This document shows positions 19,390 through 31,528 of a stretch of 64,000 nucleotides of DNA, piece after piece. The DNA is from Gilliamella apis. GTDB lineage: Bacteria > Pseudomonadota > Gammaproteobacteria > Enterobacterales > Orbaceae. The position numbers and the translations under genes are program-made. The first letter of the stretch is position 1, and every line of letters starts with the position of its first letter. Where the stretch lies: the NCBI RefSeq assembly GCF_030758615.1, contig NZ_CP132381.1:558001-622000 (forward strand). Reading direction: 5' to 3'. The notes beneath the pieces are model-generated. The model saw only the letters and a list, made by a program, of their open reading frames with translations. It was not told where the DNA came from and made no database searches.

Positions 19390-19887
19390 ATGGCACTAAA
19401 TCTTCAAAATAAACAAGAAATTGTTGCTGAAGTTAATGAAATAGCCAAAGGTGCGCTATCTGCAGTTGTTGCTGATTCTCGTGGCGTAACTGTAGAAAAA
19501 ATGACTGCATTACGTAAATCTGCTCGTGAAGCTGGTGTTTATATGCGTGTTGTTCGTAACACCTTATTACGCCGTGTTGTTGAGGGAACTCAATACGAGT
19601 GCTTAAAAGATACGTTTGTTGGTCCAACTCTAATTGCGTTTTCAAATGAGCACCCAGGTGCTGCAGCGCGTATTTTTAAAGCGTTTGCAAAAGAAAATGA
19701 TAATTTTGAGATTAAAGCCGCAGCCTTTGAAGGTGAGTTGATTACTGCAGCGAACATTGATCGCTTAGCAACATTACCTACTTATGAAGAAGCATTAGCT
19801 CGCTTGATGTCAACCATGAAAGAAGCCGCAGCTGGCAAATTGGTTCGTACTCTTGCAGCGGTTCGCGATCAAAAAGAAGCTGCTTAA
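19390..19887 (+). CDS. rplJ: 50S ribosomal protein L10
   Basis: Base of the L7/L12 stalk; binds 23S rRNA and anchors L7/L12 dimers. The 165-residue length equals the family norm. The N-terminal rRNA-binding domain ([20 protein letters not shown], then [14 protein letters not shown]) and the C-terminal helix that docks L7/L12 ([20 protein letters not shown]) are visible. The CCAGGAGCAATACC ribosome site is the same as in E. coli. Expression is probably set by the L10 leader just upstream. Confidence 0.98.
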   Translation: MALNLQNKQEIVAEVNEIAKGALSAVVADSRGVTVEKMTALRKSAREAGVYMRVVRNTLLRRVVEGTQYECLKDTFVGPTLIAFSNEHPGAAARIFKAFAKENDNFEIKAAAFEGELITAANIDRLATLPTYEEALARLMSTMKEAAAGKLVRTLAAVRDQKEAA

Positions 19888-19945
19888 TAGCAGTATGATT
19901 GTGAATTTTATTAATTAAAAAAATGTAAATTTGGGAAACTATATT

Positions 19946-20314
19946 ATGTCTATCACTAAAGAACAAATTTTAGATGCAGTTGCTGAAATGTCTGTAATGG
20001 ATGTTGTTGAACTTGTATCTATGATGGAAGAAAAATTTGGCGTTTCTGCAGCAGCAGCTGTAGCAGTTGCAGCAGCTGGTCCAGCTGAAGCAGCAGAAGA
20101 AAAATCTGAATTTGATGTAATCTTAAAAGATGTTGGCGCTAACAAAGTAGCTGTTATCAAAGCAGTTCGTGGTGCAACTGGTTTAGGCTTAAAAGAAGCT
20201 AAAGACCTTGTTGAATCAGCTCCAGCAACTGTTAAAGAAGGTGTTAGTAAAGCTGACGCAGATGAACTTAAAAAGGCACTTGAAGAATCTGGTGCAGTTG
20301 TCGAACTTAAGTAA
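19946..20314 (+). CDS. rplL: 50S ribosomal protein L7/L12
   Basis: Stalk protein that recruits translation factors. The frame extends up to a TTG at 19931, but the ATG at 19946 ([14 protein letters not shown]) gives 122 residues and fits the family (121 in E. coli). The alanine-rich hinge ([18 protein letters not shown]) lies at about 34-53 and the C-terminal factor-binding domain ([20 protein letters not shown]) follows. It is 58 bases after rplJ. An attenuator hairpin follows the stop. Confidence 0.98.
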   Translation: MSITKEQILDAVAEMSVMDVVELVSMMEEKFGVSAAAAVAVAAAGPAEAAEEKSEFDVILKDVGANKVAVIKAVRGATGLGLKEAKDLVESAPATVKEGVSKADADELKKALEESGAVVELK

Positions 20315-20336
20315 GTTTATCGATAACAAGCTAACT

Positions 20337-20366
20337 GGCTGGGGGTTTTATACCTCCAGCCTTTTT
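20337..20366 (+). terminator. rplL-rpoB attenuator
   Basis: GGCTGGGGG and CCTCCAGCC form a 9-bp GC-rich stem (one G-T pair) with a 7-base loop, then TTTTT. As in E. coli, a terminator between rplL and rpoB would let only part of the transcripts continue, balancing ribosomal protein and polymerase synthesis. The remaining 190 bases to rpoB are AT-rich and include a weaker TCAGG/CCTGA pairing near 20480-20510, possibly an RNase III-type processing site. Confidence 0.8.
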
Positions 20367-20557
20367 GCGCTGTAATAAGTCAAAGAATTTTATTTGAAGA
20401 TTATCAATAAAAAGTAATAAAGAAATAATATATTTATTAAGCCTAATCATTTGATATTTATAGATATTTTCGATGAGGTGTCAGGCGTTATTATTTCGTA
20501 GTACCCTGATGAATATTTAATCATGCTAAAATAGCAGATAAGCAAGTTGAGGAACTA

Positions 20558-23500
20558 ATGGTTTACTCTTATACCGAGAAAAAACGAATTCGTAAGAATT
20601 TTGGTAAGCGTCCACAAGTCTTGGATATACCGTATCTTCTTTCTATTCAACTTGATTCGTTCCAGAAGTTTATTGAGCAAGACCCTGAAGGTCAATATGG
20701 TTTAGAAGCCGCTTTTCGTTCAATATTTCCGATAAAAAGTTATAGTGGTAGCGCTGAGTTACAATACGTGAGCTTTAAGATGGGCGAACCTGTATTTGAT
20801 GTAAAAGAATGTCAAATTAGAGGGATCACTTACTCAGCACCATTGCGCGTTAAATTACGTTTAGTTATTTATGATAAAGATGCGCCAGAAGGAACAGTTA
20901 AAGATATTAAAGAGCAAGACGTCTATATGGGCGAAATTCCTTTAATGACTGACAATGGTACGTTTGTGATTAACGGTACAGAACGTGTTATCGTTTCACA
21001 ATTACACCGTAGTCCAGGTGTGTTCTTTGATAGTGATAAAGGTAAAACACACTCTTCTGGTAAAGTTTTATATAATGCTCGGATTATTCCTTATCGTGGC
21101 TCTTGGCTTGATTTCGAATTTGATCCAAAAGATAATCTTTTTGCTCGTATTGACCGTCGTCGTAAACTTCCTGCAACAATCATTTTGCGTGCGTTGGGTT
21201 ATGAAACTGAAGAAATTTTAGATATGTTCTTCGAAAAAACTATTTTCGAAGTGGGCAAATCAAAATTAAAAATGGATCTTGTGCCAGAGCGTTTACGTGG
21301 TGAAACAGCGTTATTTGATATTGAATCAAAAGGCAAAGTTTACGCAGAAAAAGGTCGTCGTATTACAGCTCGTCATATTCGTGAGCTTGAAAAAGATAAA
21401 GTAACTAAGATCGATGTTCCAGTTGAATATATTGTTAATAAAGTATTAGCGAAAAATTATGTAAATCAAGAAACAGGTGAAGTTGTTGCTTTTGCTAATA
21501 CACCAATTTCACTAGAGCTATTGCTTGAATTAACTAATGCTGGCTATAAGAAAATCGAAACATTATTCACTAATGATTTAGATCATGGTGCATTTATTTC
21601 TGAAACCTTAAATGTTGACTCTACTCGAGATCGACTAGGTGCATTAGTTGAAATTTATCGAATGATGCGTCCGGGTGAGCCACCAACAAAAGAAGCAGCT
21701 GAAGCTTTATTTGATAACTTATTCTTCTCTGATGAGCGTTATGACTTATCAGCAGTAGGTCGTATGAAGTTTAATCGTTCTTTAGGACGTGACGATATTG
21801 AAGGCGAAAGTGTCTTAACTAAAACTGATATCGTTGATGTAATGAAGAAATTGATCAGCATTCGTAATGGTCATGGTGAAGTCGATGATATCGATCACTT
21901 AGGTAACCGTCGTATCCGTAGTGTTGGTGAAATGGCAGAAAACCAATTCCGTATTGGTTTAGTGCGTGTAGAGCGTGCTGTAAAAGAACGTTTATCATTA
22001 GGTGACTTAGATTCACTAATGCCACAAGATATGATTAATGCCAAACCAATTTCAGCAGCTATCCGCGAATTCTTTGGTTCAAGCCAGTTATCTCAGTTTA
22101 TGGATCAAAACAATCCATTATCTGAAATTACGCATAAACGTCGTATTTCTGCATTAGGTCCAGGTGGTTTAACCCGTGAACGAGCAGGCTTTGAAGTACG
22201 TGACGTACATCCTACCCATTATGGTCGTGTATGTCCGATTGAAACACCGGAAGGTCCAAACATCGGTTTGATTAACTCATTAGCGGTTTATTCTCGTACT
22301 AATGAGTATGGATTCCTTGAGACTCCATATCGTCGAGTAATTGATGGTGTGGTAACTGATGAAATTAACTATTTATCAGCAATCGACGAAAGTGAATTTG
22401 TTATTGCTCAGGCTAACTCAAATCTTGATGACGATGGTCGTTTTAAAGAAGATTTAGTGACTTGTCGTTTAAATGGTGAGTCTGGTTTATATAGCCCTGA
22501 ACAAGTCCATTATATGGACGTATCAACACAACAAATCGTATCGGTTGGTGCTTCATTAATTCCATTCTTAGAACATGACGATGCGAACCGTGCATTGATG
22601 GGTGCAAACATGCAACGTCAAGCGGTACCAACGTTAAAAGCAGAAAAACCATTTGTTGGTACAGGTATGGAACGTGCAGTAGCGGTTGACTCAGGTGTAA
22701 CTGCAGTTGCTCGTCGTGGTGGTACAGTACAATATGTTGATGCATCACGCATTGTAATTAATGTTAACGATGATGAAATGTATGCTGGTGAAACAGGGAT
22801 TGACATTTATAATTTAACTAAATATACCCGTTCAAACCAAAATACCTGTATTAACCAAATTCCATGTGTGGAATTAGGTGAAAAAGTTGAGCGCGGTGAT
22901 GTTCTTGCGGATGGCCCATCAACTGACTTAGGTGAGTTGGCTTTAGGTCAAAACATGCGTGTGGCATTCATGCCATGGAATGGTTATAACTTTGAGGATT
23001 CTATTTTAGTTTCTGAAAAAGTGGTACAAGATGACCGTTTCACTTCGATTCATATTCAAGAATTATCTTGTGTATCTCGTGATACTAAACTAGGTGCAGA
23101 AGAAATTACCGCAGATATTCCAAATGTTGGTGAAGCGGCTCTTTCTAAACTAGATGAATCAGGTATTGTTTATATTGGTGCTGAAGTTAAAGGTGGCGAT
23201 ATTCTGGTTGGTAAAGTAACACCAAAAGGTGAAACACAATTAACACCAGAAGAAAAATTACTACGCGCTATTTTTGGTGAAAAAGCGTCAGATGTTAAAG
23301 ATACTTCACTTCGTGTACCAAATGGTGTTTCAGGTACAGTTATTGATGTTCAAGTCTTTACTCGTGATGGTGTACAGAAAGATAAACGTGCACTTGAAAT
23401 TGAAGAGATGCAACTTAAACAAGTTCGCAAAGACTTAACAGAAGAACTTAAAATCCTTGAAGCAGCATTATTTGCTCGTATTCGTGATGTATTAATTTCT

Positions 23501-24586
23501 GGTGGCATTAAAGCAGATAAATTAGATGCGTTACCACGTGAAAAATGGTTAACCATTGGTATTGCCGATGAAAGTAAGCAAGCTCAATTAGAGCAACTAG
23601 CTGAACAACACGAAGAAATTAAAGCTGAGTTTAACAAAAAACTTGAAGCTAAACGAATGAAGATCACTCAAGGTGATGATTTACAACCAGGTGTACTCAA
23701 AATCGTTAAAGTTTACTTAGCTGTTAAACGTCAAATTCAGCCTGGTGATAAGATGGCTGGTCGTCATGGTAACAAAGGGGTTATCTCTAAAATCAACCCA
23801 ATTGAAGATATGCCATATGATGATAAAGGTCGCCCAGTAGATATCGTATTGAATCCTCTAGGTGTTCCTTCTCGTATGAATATCGGTCAGATTTTAGAAA
23901 CTCACTTGGGTATGGCGGCGAAAGGTATTGGTCAAAAGATCGACGCAATGCTAAAAGAACAGCAAGAGTTAGCTAAATTACGTGATTTTATCCAAAAAGC
24001 TTATGACCTTGGTTTAGGTGCAGCACAAAAAGTAAATGTTGCTGAATTTACCGATCAAGAAGTGATGACATTGGCGCAAAATTTACGTAATGGTATGCCA
24101 CTTGCAACACCGGTATTTGATGGTGCAAAAGAGCAAGAAATTAAAGCATTACTTGAACTTGGTGATTTACCAACTTCAGGTCAAATTACCTTGTATGATG
24201 GACGTACCGGTGAACAATTTGAACGTCCAGTAACTGTAGGTTATATGTACATGTTGAAATTGAATCACTTAGTTGATGATAAGATGCATGCCCGTTCTAC
24301 AGGTTCATATAGTCTGGTTACGCAACAACCACTGGGTGGTAAAGCTCAATTTGGTGGTCAACGTTTCGGTGAGATGGAAGTATGGGCACTTGAAGCATAT
24401 GGTGCAGCTTATACCTTACAAGAAATGTTAACTGTTAAATCAGATGATGTGAACGGTCGTACTAAGATGTATAAAAATATTGTAGATGGTGATCATCGTA
24501 TGGAACCTGCGATCCCTGAATCATTTAACGTATTGTTAAAAGAGATTCGTTCGTTAGGTATTAATATCGAGTTAGATGAAGAGTAA
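20558..24586 (+). CDS. rpoB: RNA polymerase beta subunit
   Basis: Catalytic core subunit of RNA polymerase; 1342 residues, the same length as in E. coli. The rifampicin-pocket region (about residues 507-533) reads [20 protein letters not shown] and [11 protein letters not shown] as in wild-type E. coli, so no classical resistance change is seen. The C-terminal clamp region ([20 protein letters not shown]) is intact. A GAGGAACTA ribosome site precedes the ATG. It lies behind the attenuator following rplL and 90 bases before rpoC. Confidence 0.98.
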   Translation: MVYSYTEKKRIRKNFGKRPQVLDIPYLLSIQLDSFQKFIEQDPEGQYGLEAAFRSIFPIKSYSGSAELQYVSFKMGEPVFDVKECQIRGITYSAPLRVKLRLVIYDKDAPEGTVKDIKEQDVYMGEIPLMTDNGTFVINGTERVIVSQLHRSPGVFFDSDKGKTHSSGKVLYNARIIPYRGSWLDFEFDPKDNLFARIDRRRKLPATIILRALGYETEEILDMFFEKTIFEVGKSKLKMDLVPERLRGETALFDIESKGKVYAEKGRRITARHIRELEKDKVTKIDVPVEYIVNKVLAKNYVNQETGEVVAFANTPISLELLLELTNAGYKKIETLFTNDLDHGAFISETLNVDSTRDRLGALVEIYRMMRPGEPPTKEAAEALFDNLFFSDERYDLSAVGRMKFNRSLGRDDIEGESVLTKTDIVDVMKKLISIRNGHGEVDDIDHLGNRRIRSVGEMAENQFRIGLVRVERAVKERLSLGDLDSLMPQDMINAKPISAAIREFFGSSQLSQFMDQNNPLSEITHKRRISALGPGGLTRERAGFEVRDVHPTHYGRVCPIETPEGPNIGLINSLAVYSRTNEYGFLETPYRRVIDGVVTDEINYLSAIDESEFVIAQANSNLDDDGRFKEDLVTCRLNGESGLYSPEQVHYMDVSTQQIVSVGASLIPFLEHDDANRALMGANMQRQAVPTLKAEKPFVGTGMERAVAVDSGVTAVARRGGTVQYVDASRIVINVNDDEMYAGETGIDIYNLTKYTRSNQNTCINQIPCVELGEKVERGDVLADGPSTDLGELALGQNMRVAFMPWNGYNFEDSILVSEKVVQDDRFTSIHIQELSCVSRDTKLGAEEITADIPNVGEAALSKLDESGIVYIGAEVKGGDILVGKVTPKGETQLTPEEKLLRAIFGEKASDVKDTSLRVPNGVSGTVIDVQVFTRDGVQKDKRALEIEEMQLKQVRKDLTEELKILEAALFARIRDVLISGGIKADKLDALPREKWLTIGIADESKQAQLEQLAEQHEEIKAEFNKKLEAKRMKITQGDDLQPGVLKIVKVYLAVKRQIQPGDKMAGRHGNKGVISKINPIEDMPYDDKGRPVDIVLNPLGVPSRMNIGQILETHLGMAAKGIGQKIDAMLKEQQELAKLRDFIQKAYDLGLGAAQKVNVAEFTDQEVMTLAQNLRNGMPLATPVFDGAKEQEIKALLELGDLPTSGQITLYDGRTGEQFERPVTVGYMYMLKLNHLVDDKMHARSTGSYSLVTQQPLGGKAQFGGQRFGEMEVWALEAYGAAYTLQEMLTVKSDDVNGRTKMYKNIVDGDHRMEPAIPESFNVLLKEIRSLGINIELDEE

Positions 24587-24676
24587 TCTTAGCTAACTAA
24601 AATGATTTCTATTTATAGGGATAACTTATCAGTAATGATAAGTTATCTAATTGGTTTAACTCCATAGGAGTCAATT

Positions 24677-27600
24677 GTGAAAGACTTACTAAAGTTTCTA
24701 AAAGCACAAACAAAAACTGAAGATTTTGATGCTATCAAGATAGGCCTTGCTTCTCCTGATATGATTCGTTCATGGTCTTTTGGTGAAGTTAAAAAACCTG
24801 AAACAATTAACTATCGTACGTTTAAACCTGAACGTGATGGATTGTTTTGTGCGCGTATTTTCGGGCCAGTTAAAGATTATGAATGTTTGTGTGGAAAATA
24901 TAAACGTTTAAAACACCGTGGTGTTATTTGTGAAAAATGTGGTGTAGAAGTCACACAAGCTAAAGTACGTCGTGAACGTATGGGCCACATTGAACTTGCA
25001 TCACCAACTGCACATATTTGGTTTTTAAAATCATTACCATCTCGTATTGGTTTATTACTTGATATGCCACTTCGTGATATTGAACGTGTGCTTTATTTTG
25101 AATCATTTATGGTTCTTGATGGAGGCATGACAAATTTAGATCGTGGACAAATCTTAACTGAAGAACAGTATTTAGATGCGTTAGAAGAGTTCGGTGATGA
25201 GTTTGATGCACGCATGGGTGCAGAAGCTATTCAAGAATTATTACGTAATATTGATGTTCAAGCTGAATGTGAAGCATTACGTGATGAACTATCAACCACT
25301 AATTCTGAAACAAAACGTAAAAAGTTAACCAAAAGAATTAAGATCATTGAAGCATTTATCCAATCAGAAAATAAACCTGAATGGATGATCTTAAATGTAT
25401 TACCTGTGTTGCCACCAGATTTACGACCATTAGTACCACTTGATGGCGGTCGTTTTGCAACATCAGACTTAAACGATTTATATCGTCGTGTTATCAACCG
25501 TAATAATCGTTTAAAACGTTTATTAGATTTAGCTGCACCAGATATTATTGTTCGTAACGAAAAACGTATGCTACAAGAATCTGTAGACGCATTATTAGAT
25601 AATGGTCGTCGTGGTCGTGCAATCACTGGTTCAAACAAACGTCCATTAAAATCACTTGCCGATATGATTAAAGGTAAGCAAGGTCGTTTCCGTCAAAACC
25701 TATTAGGTAAACGTGTAGACTATTCTGGCCGTTCAGTAATTACTGTAGGTCCATACTTACGTTTACATCAATGTGGTTTACCGAAGAAAATGGCTCTTGA
25801 GCTATTTAAACCATTTATCTACGGTAAATTAGAGCGTCGTGGTTATGCAACAACCATTAAAGCTGCTAAGAAGATGGTTGAACGTGAAGATGCAATTGTT
25901 TGGGATATCTTAGATGAAGTTATTCGTGAACATCCGGTATTATTAAACCGTGCACCAACACTTCATAGACTTGGTATTCAGGCGTTTGAGCCTATCCTAA
26001 TTGAAGGTAAAGCGATCCAATTGCACCCATTAGTTTGTGCGGCATTCAATGCTGACTTCGATGGTGACCAAATGGCGGTTCACGTTCCATTAACGTTAGA
26101 AGCACAATTAGAAGCGCGTGCGTTAATGATGTCAACCAACAATATTCTTTCACCAGCAAGTGGTGAACCTATTATCGTTCCATCTCAGGACGTGGTATTA
26201 GGTCTTTACTATATGACTCGTGATAAAGTCAATGCTAAAGGTGAAGGCATGGTATTAACCGGCCCTAAAGAAGCAGAAAAACTGTATCGTTTAGGTCTAG
26301 TTGAATTACATGCTAAAGTTAAAGTACGTATAACGGAAAGTCATCGTAACAGTATTGGTGAGTGGGAAGATACAACTTCTGTAATTGATACTACTGTTGG
26401 TCGTGCTATCTTATGGTTAATTATGCCTAAAGGTATGAGTTTCTCTGTTATCAATCAACCGCTTGGTAAAAAAGCAATTTCACGAATTTTAAATATTTGT
26501 TATCGTCAATTGGGCATGAAAGAAACTGTTATTTTAGCTGACCAAGTTATGTATACCGGCTTTGCTTATGCAGCGCGTTCAGGTGTATCGGTTGGTATTG
26601 ATGATATGGAAATTCCTGCTAAGAAATTACAAATTATCAATGAAGCTGAAATCGAAGTTGCAGAAATTCAAGAACAGTTCCAATCTGGTTTAGTAACTGC
26701 AGGTGAACGTTATAACAAAGTTATCGATATTTGGGCAGCAGCTAATGAGCGTGTTGCTAAAGCGATGATGGATAACTTATCAACTGAAAAAGTGATTAAC
26801 CGTGAAGGTGAAGAAGAAGTTCAATCTTCATTTAATAGCATCTACATGATGGCCGATTCTGGTGCTCGTGGTTCTGCAGCTCAGATTCGTCAGTTAGCGG
26901 GTATGCGTGGTTTGATGGCTAAACCAGATGGTTCAATCATCGAAACACCAATTACGGCAAACTTCCGTGAAGGATTAAACGTACTTCAATACTTTATCTC
27001 GACCCATGGTGCGCGTAAAGGTCTTGCTGATACCGCATTGAAAACAGCGAACTCAGGTTACTTAACTCGTCGTTTAGTTGATGTGGCTCAAGATTTAGTT
27101 GTTATTGAAGATGACTGTGGCACGTTAGAAGGTGTGGTAATGACACCTGTGATTGAAGGTGGTGATGTTAAAGAACCATTACGTGAACGTGTATTAGGTC
27201 GTGTAACAGCTGAAGACGTATTAAAACCAGGTAGTGCGGATATTTTAATCCCTCGCAATACATTACTTGATGAAAGTTATTGTGATCTACTTGAACAAGA
27301 ATCTGTAGATAGCGTTAAAGTTCGTTCAGTAGTTTCGTGTGATACTGATTTTGGTGTTTGTGCGAAATGTTATGGACGTGACTTAGCTCGTGGTCACTTA
27401 GTGAACAAAGGTGAAGCTATCGGTGTTATCGCTGCTCAATCAATCGGTGAACCAGGTACACAGTTAACCATGCGTACGTTCCATATCGGTGGTGCGGCAT
27501 CTCGAGCAGCAGCAGAATCTAGTGTTCAAGTTAAAAACAAAGGTAGTATTAAACTGACTAATGCTAAATTTGTAACTAACCCAGATCAGAAACTAGTTAT

Positions 27601-28897
27601 TACTTCACGTAATGCTGAATTAACTATTATTGATGAATTAGGTCGAATGAAAGAAACTTATAAAGTTCCTTATGGCTCGATTCTAACTAAAGGTAATGGT
27701 GCAACTGTTGATGCTGGTGAAACGGTAGCAAACTGGGATCCGCATACAATGCCAGTTATTTCGGAAGCGAAAGGTTTTGTTCGTTTTGTTGATATGATCG
27801 ATGGCCAAACCATTACTCGTCAAACTGATGAGTTAACAGGTTTATCATCTATCGTAATCTTAGATGTAGCAGAACGTACTGGTGTTGGTAAAGATCTACG
27901 TCCAGCAATTAAAATTGTTGATGCTAAAGGTAATGATATCTTTGTGGCAGGTACAGAAATGCTTGCGCAGTACTTCTTACCAGGTAAAGCATTAGTACAA
28001 TTAGAAGATGGTGCGGAAATTAATGTTGGTGATACACTTGCACGGATTCCACAAGCATCTGTAGGTACTAAAGATATCACCGGTGGTTTACCTCGAGTAG
28101 CTGATTTATTTGAAGCTCGTAAACCTAAAGAGCCGGCAATTCTTGCTGAAATTGATGGTATTATCTCATTCGGTAAAGAAACTAAAGGTAAACGTCGCTT
28201 AATTATCACTCCACTAGATGGTAGTGAACCATATGAAGAGATGATTCCAAAATGGCGTCAACTTAACGTATTCGAAGGCGAACAAGTTGGCCGTGGTGAT
28301 GTGATTTCTGATGGTCCTGAATCAGCACATGATATTTTACGTCTACGTGGTGTTAATGCAGTAACTCGTTATATTGTGAATGAAGTTCAAGAAGTTTATC
28401 GTTTACAAGGTGTAAAAATTAACGATAAACATATTGAAGTTATTGTTCGTCAAATGTTACGTAAAGCAACTGTTATTCATCCTGGTGGTTCTCGTTTACT
28501 TGATGGTGAACAACTTGAAGTTTCACGCTTGAAGATTATTAATCGTGAGCTTGAAGCACAAGGTAAAGAACCAATTGTTTACTTGCATGATTTGCTTGGT
28601 ATTACTAAAGCATCACTTACTACTGAGTCATTTATTTCTGCGGCATCGTTCCAAGAAACGACTCGCGTATTAACTGAGGCAGCAGTTGCAGGTAAAAATG
28701 ATGAACTTCGTGGTCTGAAAGAAAACGTTATTGTTGGTCGCTTAATTCCAGCTGGTACTGGTTATGCATATCATAAAGAGCGTTTGCGTAAACGCGCAAT
28801 GCCATCTGATGATGCAATTCAACCAACAACTGTTTCAGCTGAGGAAGCTACAGCTAACTTAGCGGAATTATTGAATTCAGCAGAAGAAAATCAATAG
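24677..28897 (+). CDS. rpoC: RNA polymerase beta-prime subunit
   Basis: 1406 residues (1407 in E. coli). The N-terminal zinc ribbon ([19 protein letters not shown]) is near residues 70-88, and the catalytic magnesium loop [12 protein letters not shown] near 458-469. The second zinc site ([15 protein letters not shown]) lies near 890. Translation begins with GTG, as in E. coli, behind a TAGGAG ribosome site. A strong terminator 22 bases after the stop ends the operon. Confidence 0.98.
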   Translation: MKDLLKFLKAQTKTEDFDAIKIGLASPDMIRSWSFGEVKKPETINYRTFKPERDGLFCARIFGPVKDYECLCGKYKRLKHRGVICEKCGVEVTQAKVRRERMGHIELASPTAHIWFLKSLPSRIGLLLDMPLRDIERVLYFESFMVLDGGMTNLDRGQILTEEQYLDALEEFGDEFDARMGAEAIQELLRNIDVQAECEALRDELSTTNSETKRKKLTKRIKIIEAFIQSENKPEWMILNVLPVLPPDLRPLVPLDGGRFATSDLNDLYRRVINRNNRLKRLLDLAAPDIIVRNEKRMLQESVDALLDNGRRGRAITGSNKRPLKSLADMIKGKQGRFRQNLLGKRVDYSGRSVITVGPYLRLHQCGLPKKMALELFKPFIYGKLERRGYATTIKAAKKMVEREDAIVWDILDEVIREHPVLLNRAPTLHRLGIQAFEPILIEGKAIQLHPLVCAAFNADFDGDQMAVHVPLTLEAQLEARALMMSTNNILSPASGEPIIVPSQDVVLGLYYMTRDKVNAKGEGMVLTGPKEAEKLYRLGLVELHAKVKVRITESHRNSIGEWEDTTSVIDTTVGRAILWLIMPKGMSFSVINQPLGKKAISRILNICYRQLGMKETVILADQVMYTGFAYAARSGVSVGIDDMEIPAKKLQIINEAEIEVAEIQEQFQSGLVTAGERYNKVIDIWAAANERVAKAMMDNLSTEKVINREGEEEVQSSFNSIYMMADSGARGSAAQIRQLAGMRGLMAKPDGSIIETPITANFREGLNVLQYFISTHGARKGLADTALKTANSGYLTRRLVDVAQDLVVIEDDCGTLEGVVMTPVIEGGDVKEPLRERVLGRVTAEDVLKPGSADILIPRNTLLDESYCDLLEQESVDSVKVRSVVSCDTDFGVCAKCYGRDLARGHLVNKGEAIGVIAAQSIGEPGTQLTMRTFHIGGAASRAAAESSVQVKNKGSIKLTNAKFVTNPDQKLVITSRNAELTIIDELGRMKETYKVPYGSILTKGNGATVDAGETVANWDPHTMPVISEAKGFVRFVDMIDGQTITRQTDELTGLSSIVILDVAERTGVGKDLRPAIKIVDAKGNDIFVAGTEMLAQYFLPGKALVQLEDGAEINVGDTLARIPQASVGTKDITGGLPRVADLFEARKPKEPAILAEIDGIISFGKETKGKRRLIITPLDGSEPYEEMIPKWRQLNVFEGEQVGRGDVISDGPESAHDILRLRGVNAVTRYIVNEVQEVYRLQGVKINDKHIEVIVRQMLRKATVIHPGGSRLLDGEQLEVSRLKIINRELEAQGKEPIVYLHDLLGITKASLTTESFISAASFQETTRVLTEAAVAGKNDELRGLKENVIVGRLIPAGTGYAYHKERLRKRAMPSDDAIQPTTVSAEEATANLAELLNSAEENQ

Positions 28898-28919
28898 ATT
28901 TTAGATAAATCGACTAAAG

Positions 28920-28949
28920 TAGCACGTGTTATCACGTGCTATTTTTTTT
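28920..28949 (+). terminator. Terminator after rpoC
   Basis: TAGCACGTG-TTAT-CACGTGCTA, a 9-bp perfect stem with a 4-base loop, followed by eight T residues. Confidence 0.93.
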
Positions 28950-28981
28950 GTCGAGTGTATGAGGTATGAAAGGAGTATTAG

Positions 28982-29293
28982 ATGTATATTGTAATGAATC
29001 GTTTTAAAATTAAGTTAGGTAGTGAAGACACTTTTATTGAAATATGGCGTAATCGTGATAGTCATTTAAAAGAGATGAAAGGTTTTAATCGTTTTTATTT
29101 TCTTAAAGGAAAAACTTATGAAGATTACACATTGTTTTCATCATATGCCGAATGGGAATCAAAACAAGATTTTGAAAATTGGGTTAATTCTGCTCATTTC
29201 AAACATACTCACCGTAATACAGATAGCCGTCCAAATAACGCAGATATCTATTTTGAACCGGCTCAACTTGAATGTTTTGAAGTCATTATCTAA
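28982..29293 (+). CDS. ABM-fold monooxygenase-like protein (HmoA/IsdG-like)
   Basis: 103 residues with the pattern of the antibiotic-biosynthesis-monooxygenase (ABM) ferredoxin-like fold: start MYIVMNRFKIKLG, middle EIWRNRDSHLKEMKGF, then YTLFSSYAEWESKQDFENWV and SAHFKHTHRN. The sequence order resembles small haem-degrading HmoA-type proteins, in which a histidine and asparagine matter; the ligand or substrate here is unknown. A strong GAAAGGAGTATTAG ribosome site precedes the ATG. It follows the rpoC terminator and has no cotranscribed partner in sight. Confidence 0.65.
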   Translation: MYIVMNRFKIKLGSEDTFIEIWRNRDSHLKEMKGFNRFYFLKGKTYEDYTLFSSYAEWESKQDFENWVNSAHFKHTHRNTDSRPNNADIYFEPAQLECFEVII

Positions 29294-29654
29294 GTAATTT
29301 TTAAACTAAAAAATCAAATTTAAAAATAAGCATTGTGAGCAATACCAATAAAAAATTACCGATGATAATTCTTCGCAAATTACATAAAAAAAGATATAAT
29401 CAAATAAAATTACATGAGCATAACATCTATTAAAGAAGGCGATCAGCCCATGTAAGTTAAGTCCATTATCTAAAAGTCTCTTCTTTATATTTTATAGTTC
29501 ATAATTATTTTTATAAAAAGTTGTAAAAATATATTCTTCAATTAAGCATTATAAGTTTGTTAGTAACCAAATTTTTAGGCTACTGGTTAGTATTTTCTAA
29601 TTATCATTGCTTTTTTAAGTTATTTGAAAGTTTAACTATTTACAGGGGCTTGCC
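29294..29654. other. Intergenic region before lemA, no gene seen
   Basis: 361 very AT-rich bases without a convincing reading frame. A long-range TTACATG/CATGTAA pairing near 29410-29456 is the only structure noticed and is weak. It presumably holds the lemA promoter, but no clear -35/-10 pair was found. Confidence 0.4.
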
Positions 29655-30254
29655 ATGAAATCGAAATTACTATTGCTTATTCTTATTTTAATCATTGTTG
29701 GTGGATTTTTCTTTTTTAAAGACTATAACAGTATTCAAACTCAAGACGAAAAAGTTGCTGCATCTTGGTCGGAAGTGATTAATCAGTATAAACGTCGAGC
29801 AGATTTAGTTCCGAATCTTGTCAATACAGTAAAAGGATATGCAACTCATGAAAAAGATGTTTTTACTCAGGTAACAGATGCGAGAGCGAAAGTGGGTTCG
29901 ATCCAAATTAATGCAGATCAACTTAGCGATCCCGCTTTATTCTCAAAATTCCAACAAGCCCAATCAGAATTAAGTTCCGCATTAAGTCGCTTAATTGCGG
30001 TTAGTGAAAATTACCCAGAACTTAAAGCAAACACACTTTATCAAGATTTAATGAGCCAATTGGAAGGTACTGAAAACCGGATAACGGTTGCTAGAGGTCG
30101 ATATATAGAAACAGTACAATCATTTAATACTTATATTCGTCAATTACCAACCAAATGGATTGCAAATGTTATAGGGGTACAACCAAAACAACAGTTTACG
30201 GTTGAAAATGAACAACAAATTTCTAATCCACCAGCAGTCAATTTTGGACAATAA
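29655..30254 (+). CDS. lemA: LemA family protein
   Basis: 199 residues. An N-terminal membrane anchor or signal (LLLLILILIIVGGFFFF, about 4-20) is followed by a helical domain with the LemA hallmark ASWSEVINQYKRRADLVPNLV and a later ITVARGRYIETVQSFNTYIR-type stretch. LemA proteins are membrane-anchored helical-bundle proteins of unclear function. The gene is 5 bases from the TPM-domain gene, a pairing common in bacteria, so the two probably work at the envelope together. The ATG follows an AGGGGCTTGCC ribosome site. Confidence 0.92.
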   Translation: MKSKLLLLILILIIVGGFFFFKDYNSIQTQDEKVAASWSEVINQYKRRADLVPNLVNTVKGYATHEKDVFTQVTDARAKVGSIQINADQLSDPALFSKFQQAQSELSSALSRLIAVSENYPELKANTLYQDLMSQLEGTENRITVARGRYIETVQSFNTYIRQLPTKWIANVIGVQPKQQFTVENEQQISNPPAVNFGQ

Positions 30255-30259
30255 ACATA

Positions 30260-31177
30260 ATGAAAAAATATTATCTGCTCTTTTGTTTACTGTTTTTTAG
30301 TGCTGTAAGTTATGCATTAACTGAAATTCCAACATTTGATCGCCGTATTATTGATACATCAGATACTTTAGAACCATCACAAATAGATGATTTGGAATCA
30401 AGCTTGATTACTTTTGAAAAAACGCGAACTGATGGTGCACAGATCGCGGTATTAATGATCCCCAAACTCGATAATGAAACGGTTGAACAGTATGCTGATA
30501 GGGTGTTTATTAAGTGGAAAATAGGTAAAAAAGAGCAAGATAATGGTATTTTATTATTAATTGTTAAAGATGATAAGTTGATGCGAATCGAAGTTGGTTA
30601 TGGTTTTGAAGGCATCATTACCGACTTAATTGCTAGTCATATCATTCGTGAACAATTAGTGCCACAATTTAGACAAAATAACTATTATCAAGGTATACAT
30701 GATGCGCTTTCAGTTTTAATTAATAAGTTGAATGATCCTCAACAGGTACCAGCGACTAATAGTGATCCAGATCTCAAAACGGTACTTGCTGGTGATTTTG
30801 GTGCCAATTTATTTAGTTATGGATTAGCATCCTTTTTTATTTGTTTCACTATTGCTAGCTTATTTTCGATTACTTCCTCTAAACGTAGTGCTAGCCGAAG
30901 TTTAGGTACTGGTTTACTAAATGGTATATCAGTTGGCGGTTTTACTTTGTTCAATGGTTATTCATTACATATTGTCTTACCTCTAATATTTTTAGCATTT
31001 GTTGCCAGTGCGATTTTAAGTGGAATTTTAACTATGAGTGGCGGTAGCGGACGTGGTGGTCGAGGAGGCGGTTTCGGTGGGGGTAATGGTGGTGGTTTTG
31101 GCGGAGGTTCATTCGGCGGATTTGGTGGTGGAGGCGGTGGCCGTAGTGGTGGCGGCGGTGCCTCTGGCAGCTGGTAA
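30260..31177 (+). CDS. TPM-domain (YgcG-type) envelope protein with glycine-rich tail
   Basis: 305 residues. The signal peptide ends near Ala19 (AVSYA), followed by a TPM domain at about 25-160 (RIIDTSDTLEPSQIDDLES, then GKKEQDNGILLLIVKDDKLMR and VGYGFEG). Hydrophobic segments lie around 178-200 and 225-258, and the last 45 residues are almost only Gly, Phe, Ser and Arg, ending in GASGSW. TPM proteins have been linked to photosystem repair in plants and are of uncertain function in bacteria. It follows lemA by 5 bases. The antisense frame of the tail gives an artificial proline-rich ORF. Confidence 0.88.
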   Translation: MKKYYLLFCLLFFSAVSYALTEIPTFDRRIIDTSDTLEPSQIDDLESSLITFEKTRTDGAQIAVLMIPKLDNETVEQYADRVFIKWKIGKKEQDNGILLLIVKDDKLMRIEVGYGFEGIITDLIASHIIREQLVPQFRQNNYYQGIHDALSVLINKLNDPQQVPATNSDPDLKTVLAGDFGANLFSYGLASFFICFTIASLFSITSSKRSASRSLGTGLLNGISVGGFTLFNGYSLHIVLPLIFLAFVASAILSGILTMSGGSGRGGRGGGFGGGNGGGFGGGSFGGFGGGGGGRSGGGGASGSW

Positions 31178-31528
31178 ACTTTCTTAAAAAGTACCAAAAG
31201 AAATTGACAATTTACTTTTTTAACAAAAATACCACTTAGGTTTATAGCCTCGATAACAAAAATAACTATCTGTGCTTGAAAAATTTTGAGGAGAGGGGGT
31301 TTTTTATATCATAAAAATTTATTAATGATACTTTTAAGTAATAGTTTGTTTAAATTTAAAATCAATTTAGTTAATCTTCAATTACATCCTACATAATAAT
31401 CCTTGTTTACAATAGCTTTTAGCCTGCCTGACAATAAATTTCCTTTTGCAATAGGAAAAAGTCTCTCTCCACATTGATAATTATTTCCTTTAGGCTAAGT
31501 CATCTTAAAAAGAAACAAGAGAATTAGA
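31178..31528 (+). promoter_or_regulatory. Leader/control region of the accessory operon
   Basis: 351 bases without a gene. It holds one copy of the flanking inverted sequence (31279-31305). Further on, 7-bp arms TTAGCCT (31419-31425) and AGGCTAA (31492-31498) enclose an inner hairpin TTTCCT/AGGAAA (31439-31458). The outer right arm ends 30 bases before the first gene. This could be a leader RNA fold or a pair of operator half-sites for the PRD regulator encoded at the end of the operon. A TTGACA at 31205 has no good -10 partner. Confidence 0.4.
31279..31305 (+). repeat. Flanking inverted sequence, left copy
   Basis: A-run, TTTTGAGGA, then GAGGGGG and a T-run. It is the inverse, with one indel and about two base changes, of the sequence at 39106-39132; the two bracket the accessory operon. 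Confidence 0.5.

Noticed and set aside
22443..22806. Antisense frames inside rpoB
   Set aside because: Codon-bias shadows of a fully conserved rpoB; no independent evidence.
29410..29456. Possible small RNA with TTACATG/CATGTAA ends
   Set aside because: The stem is short with a 30-base loop, and no promoter or terminator frames it.
30958..31197. Proline-rich antisense frame over the TPM gene tail
   Set aside because: It is the complement of glycine codons in the Gly-rich tail; the polyproline sequence is an artefact.
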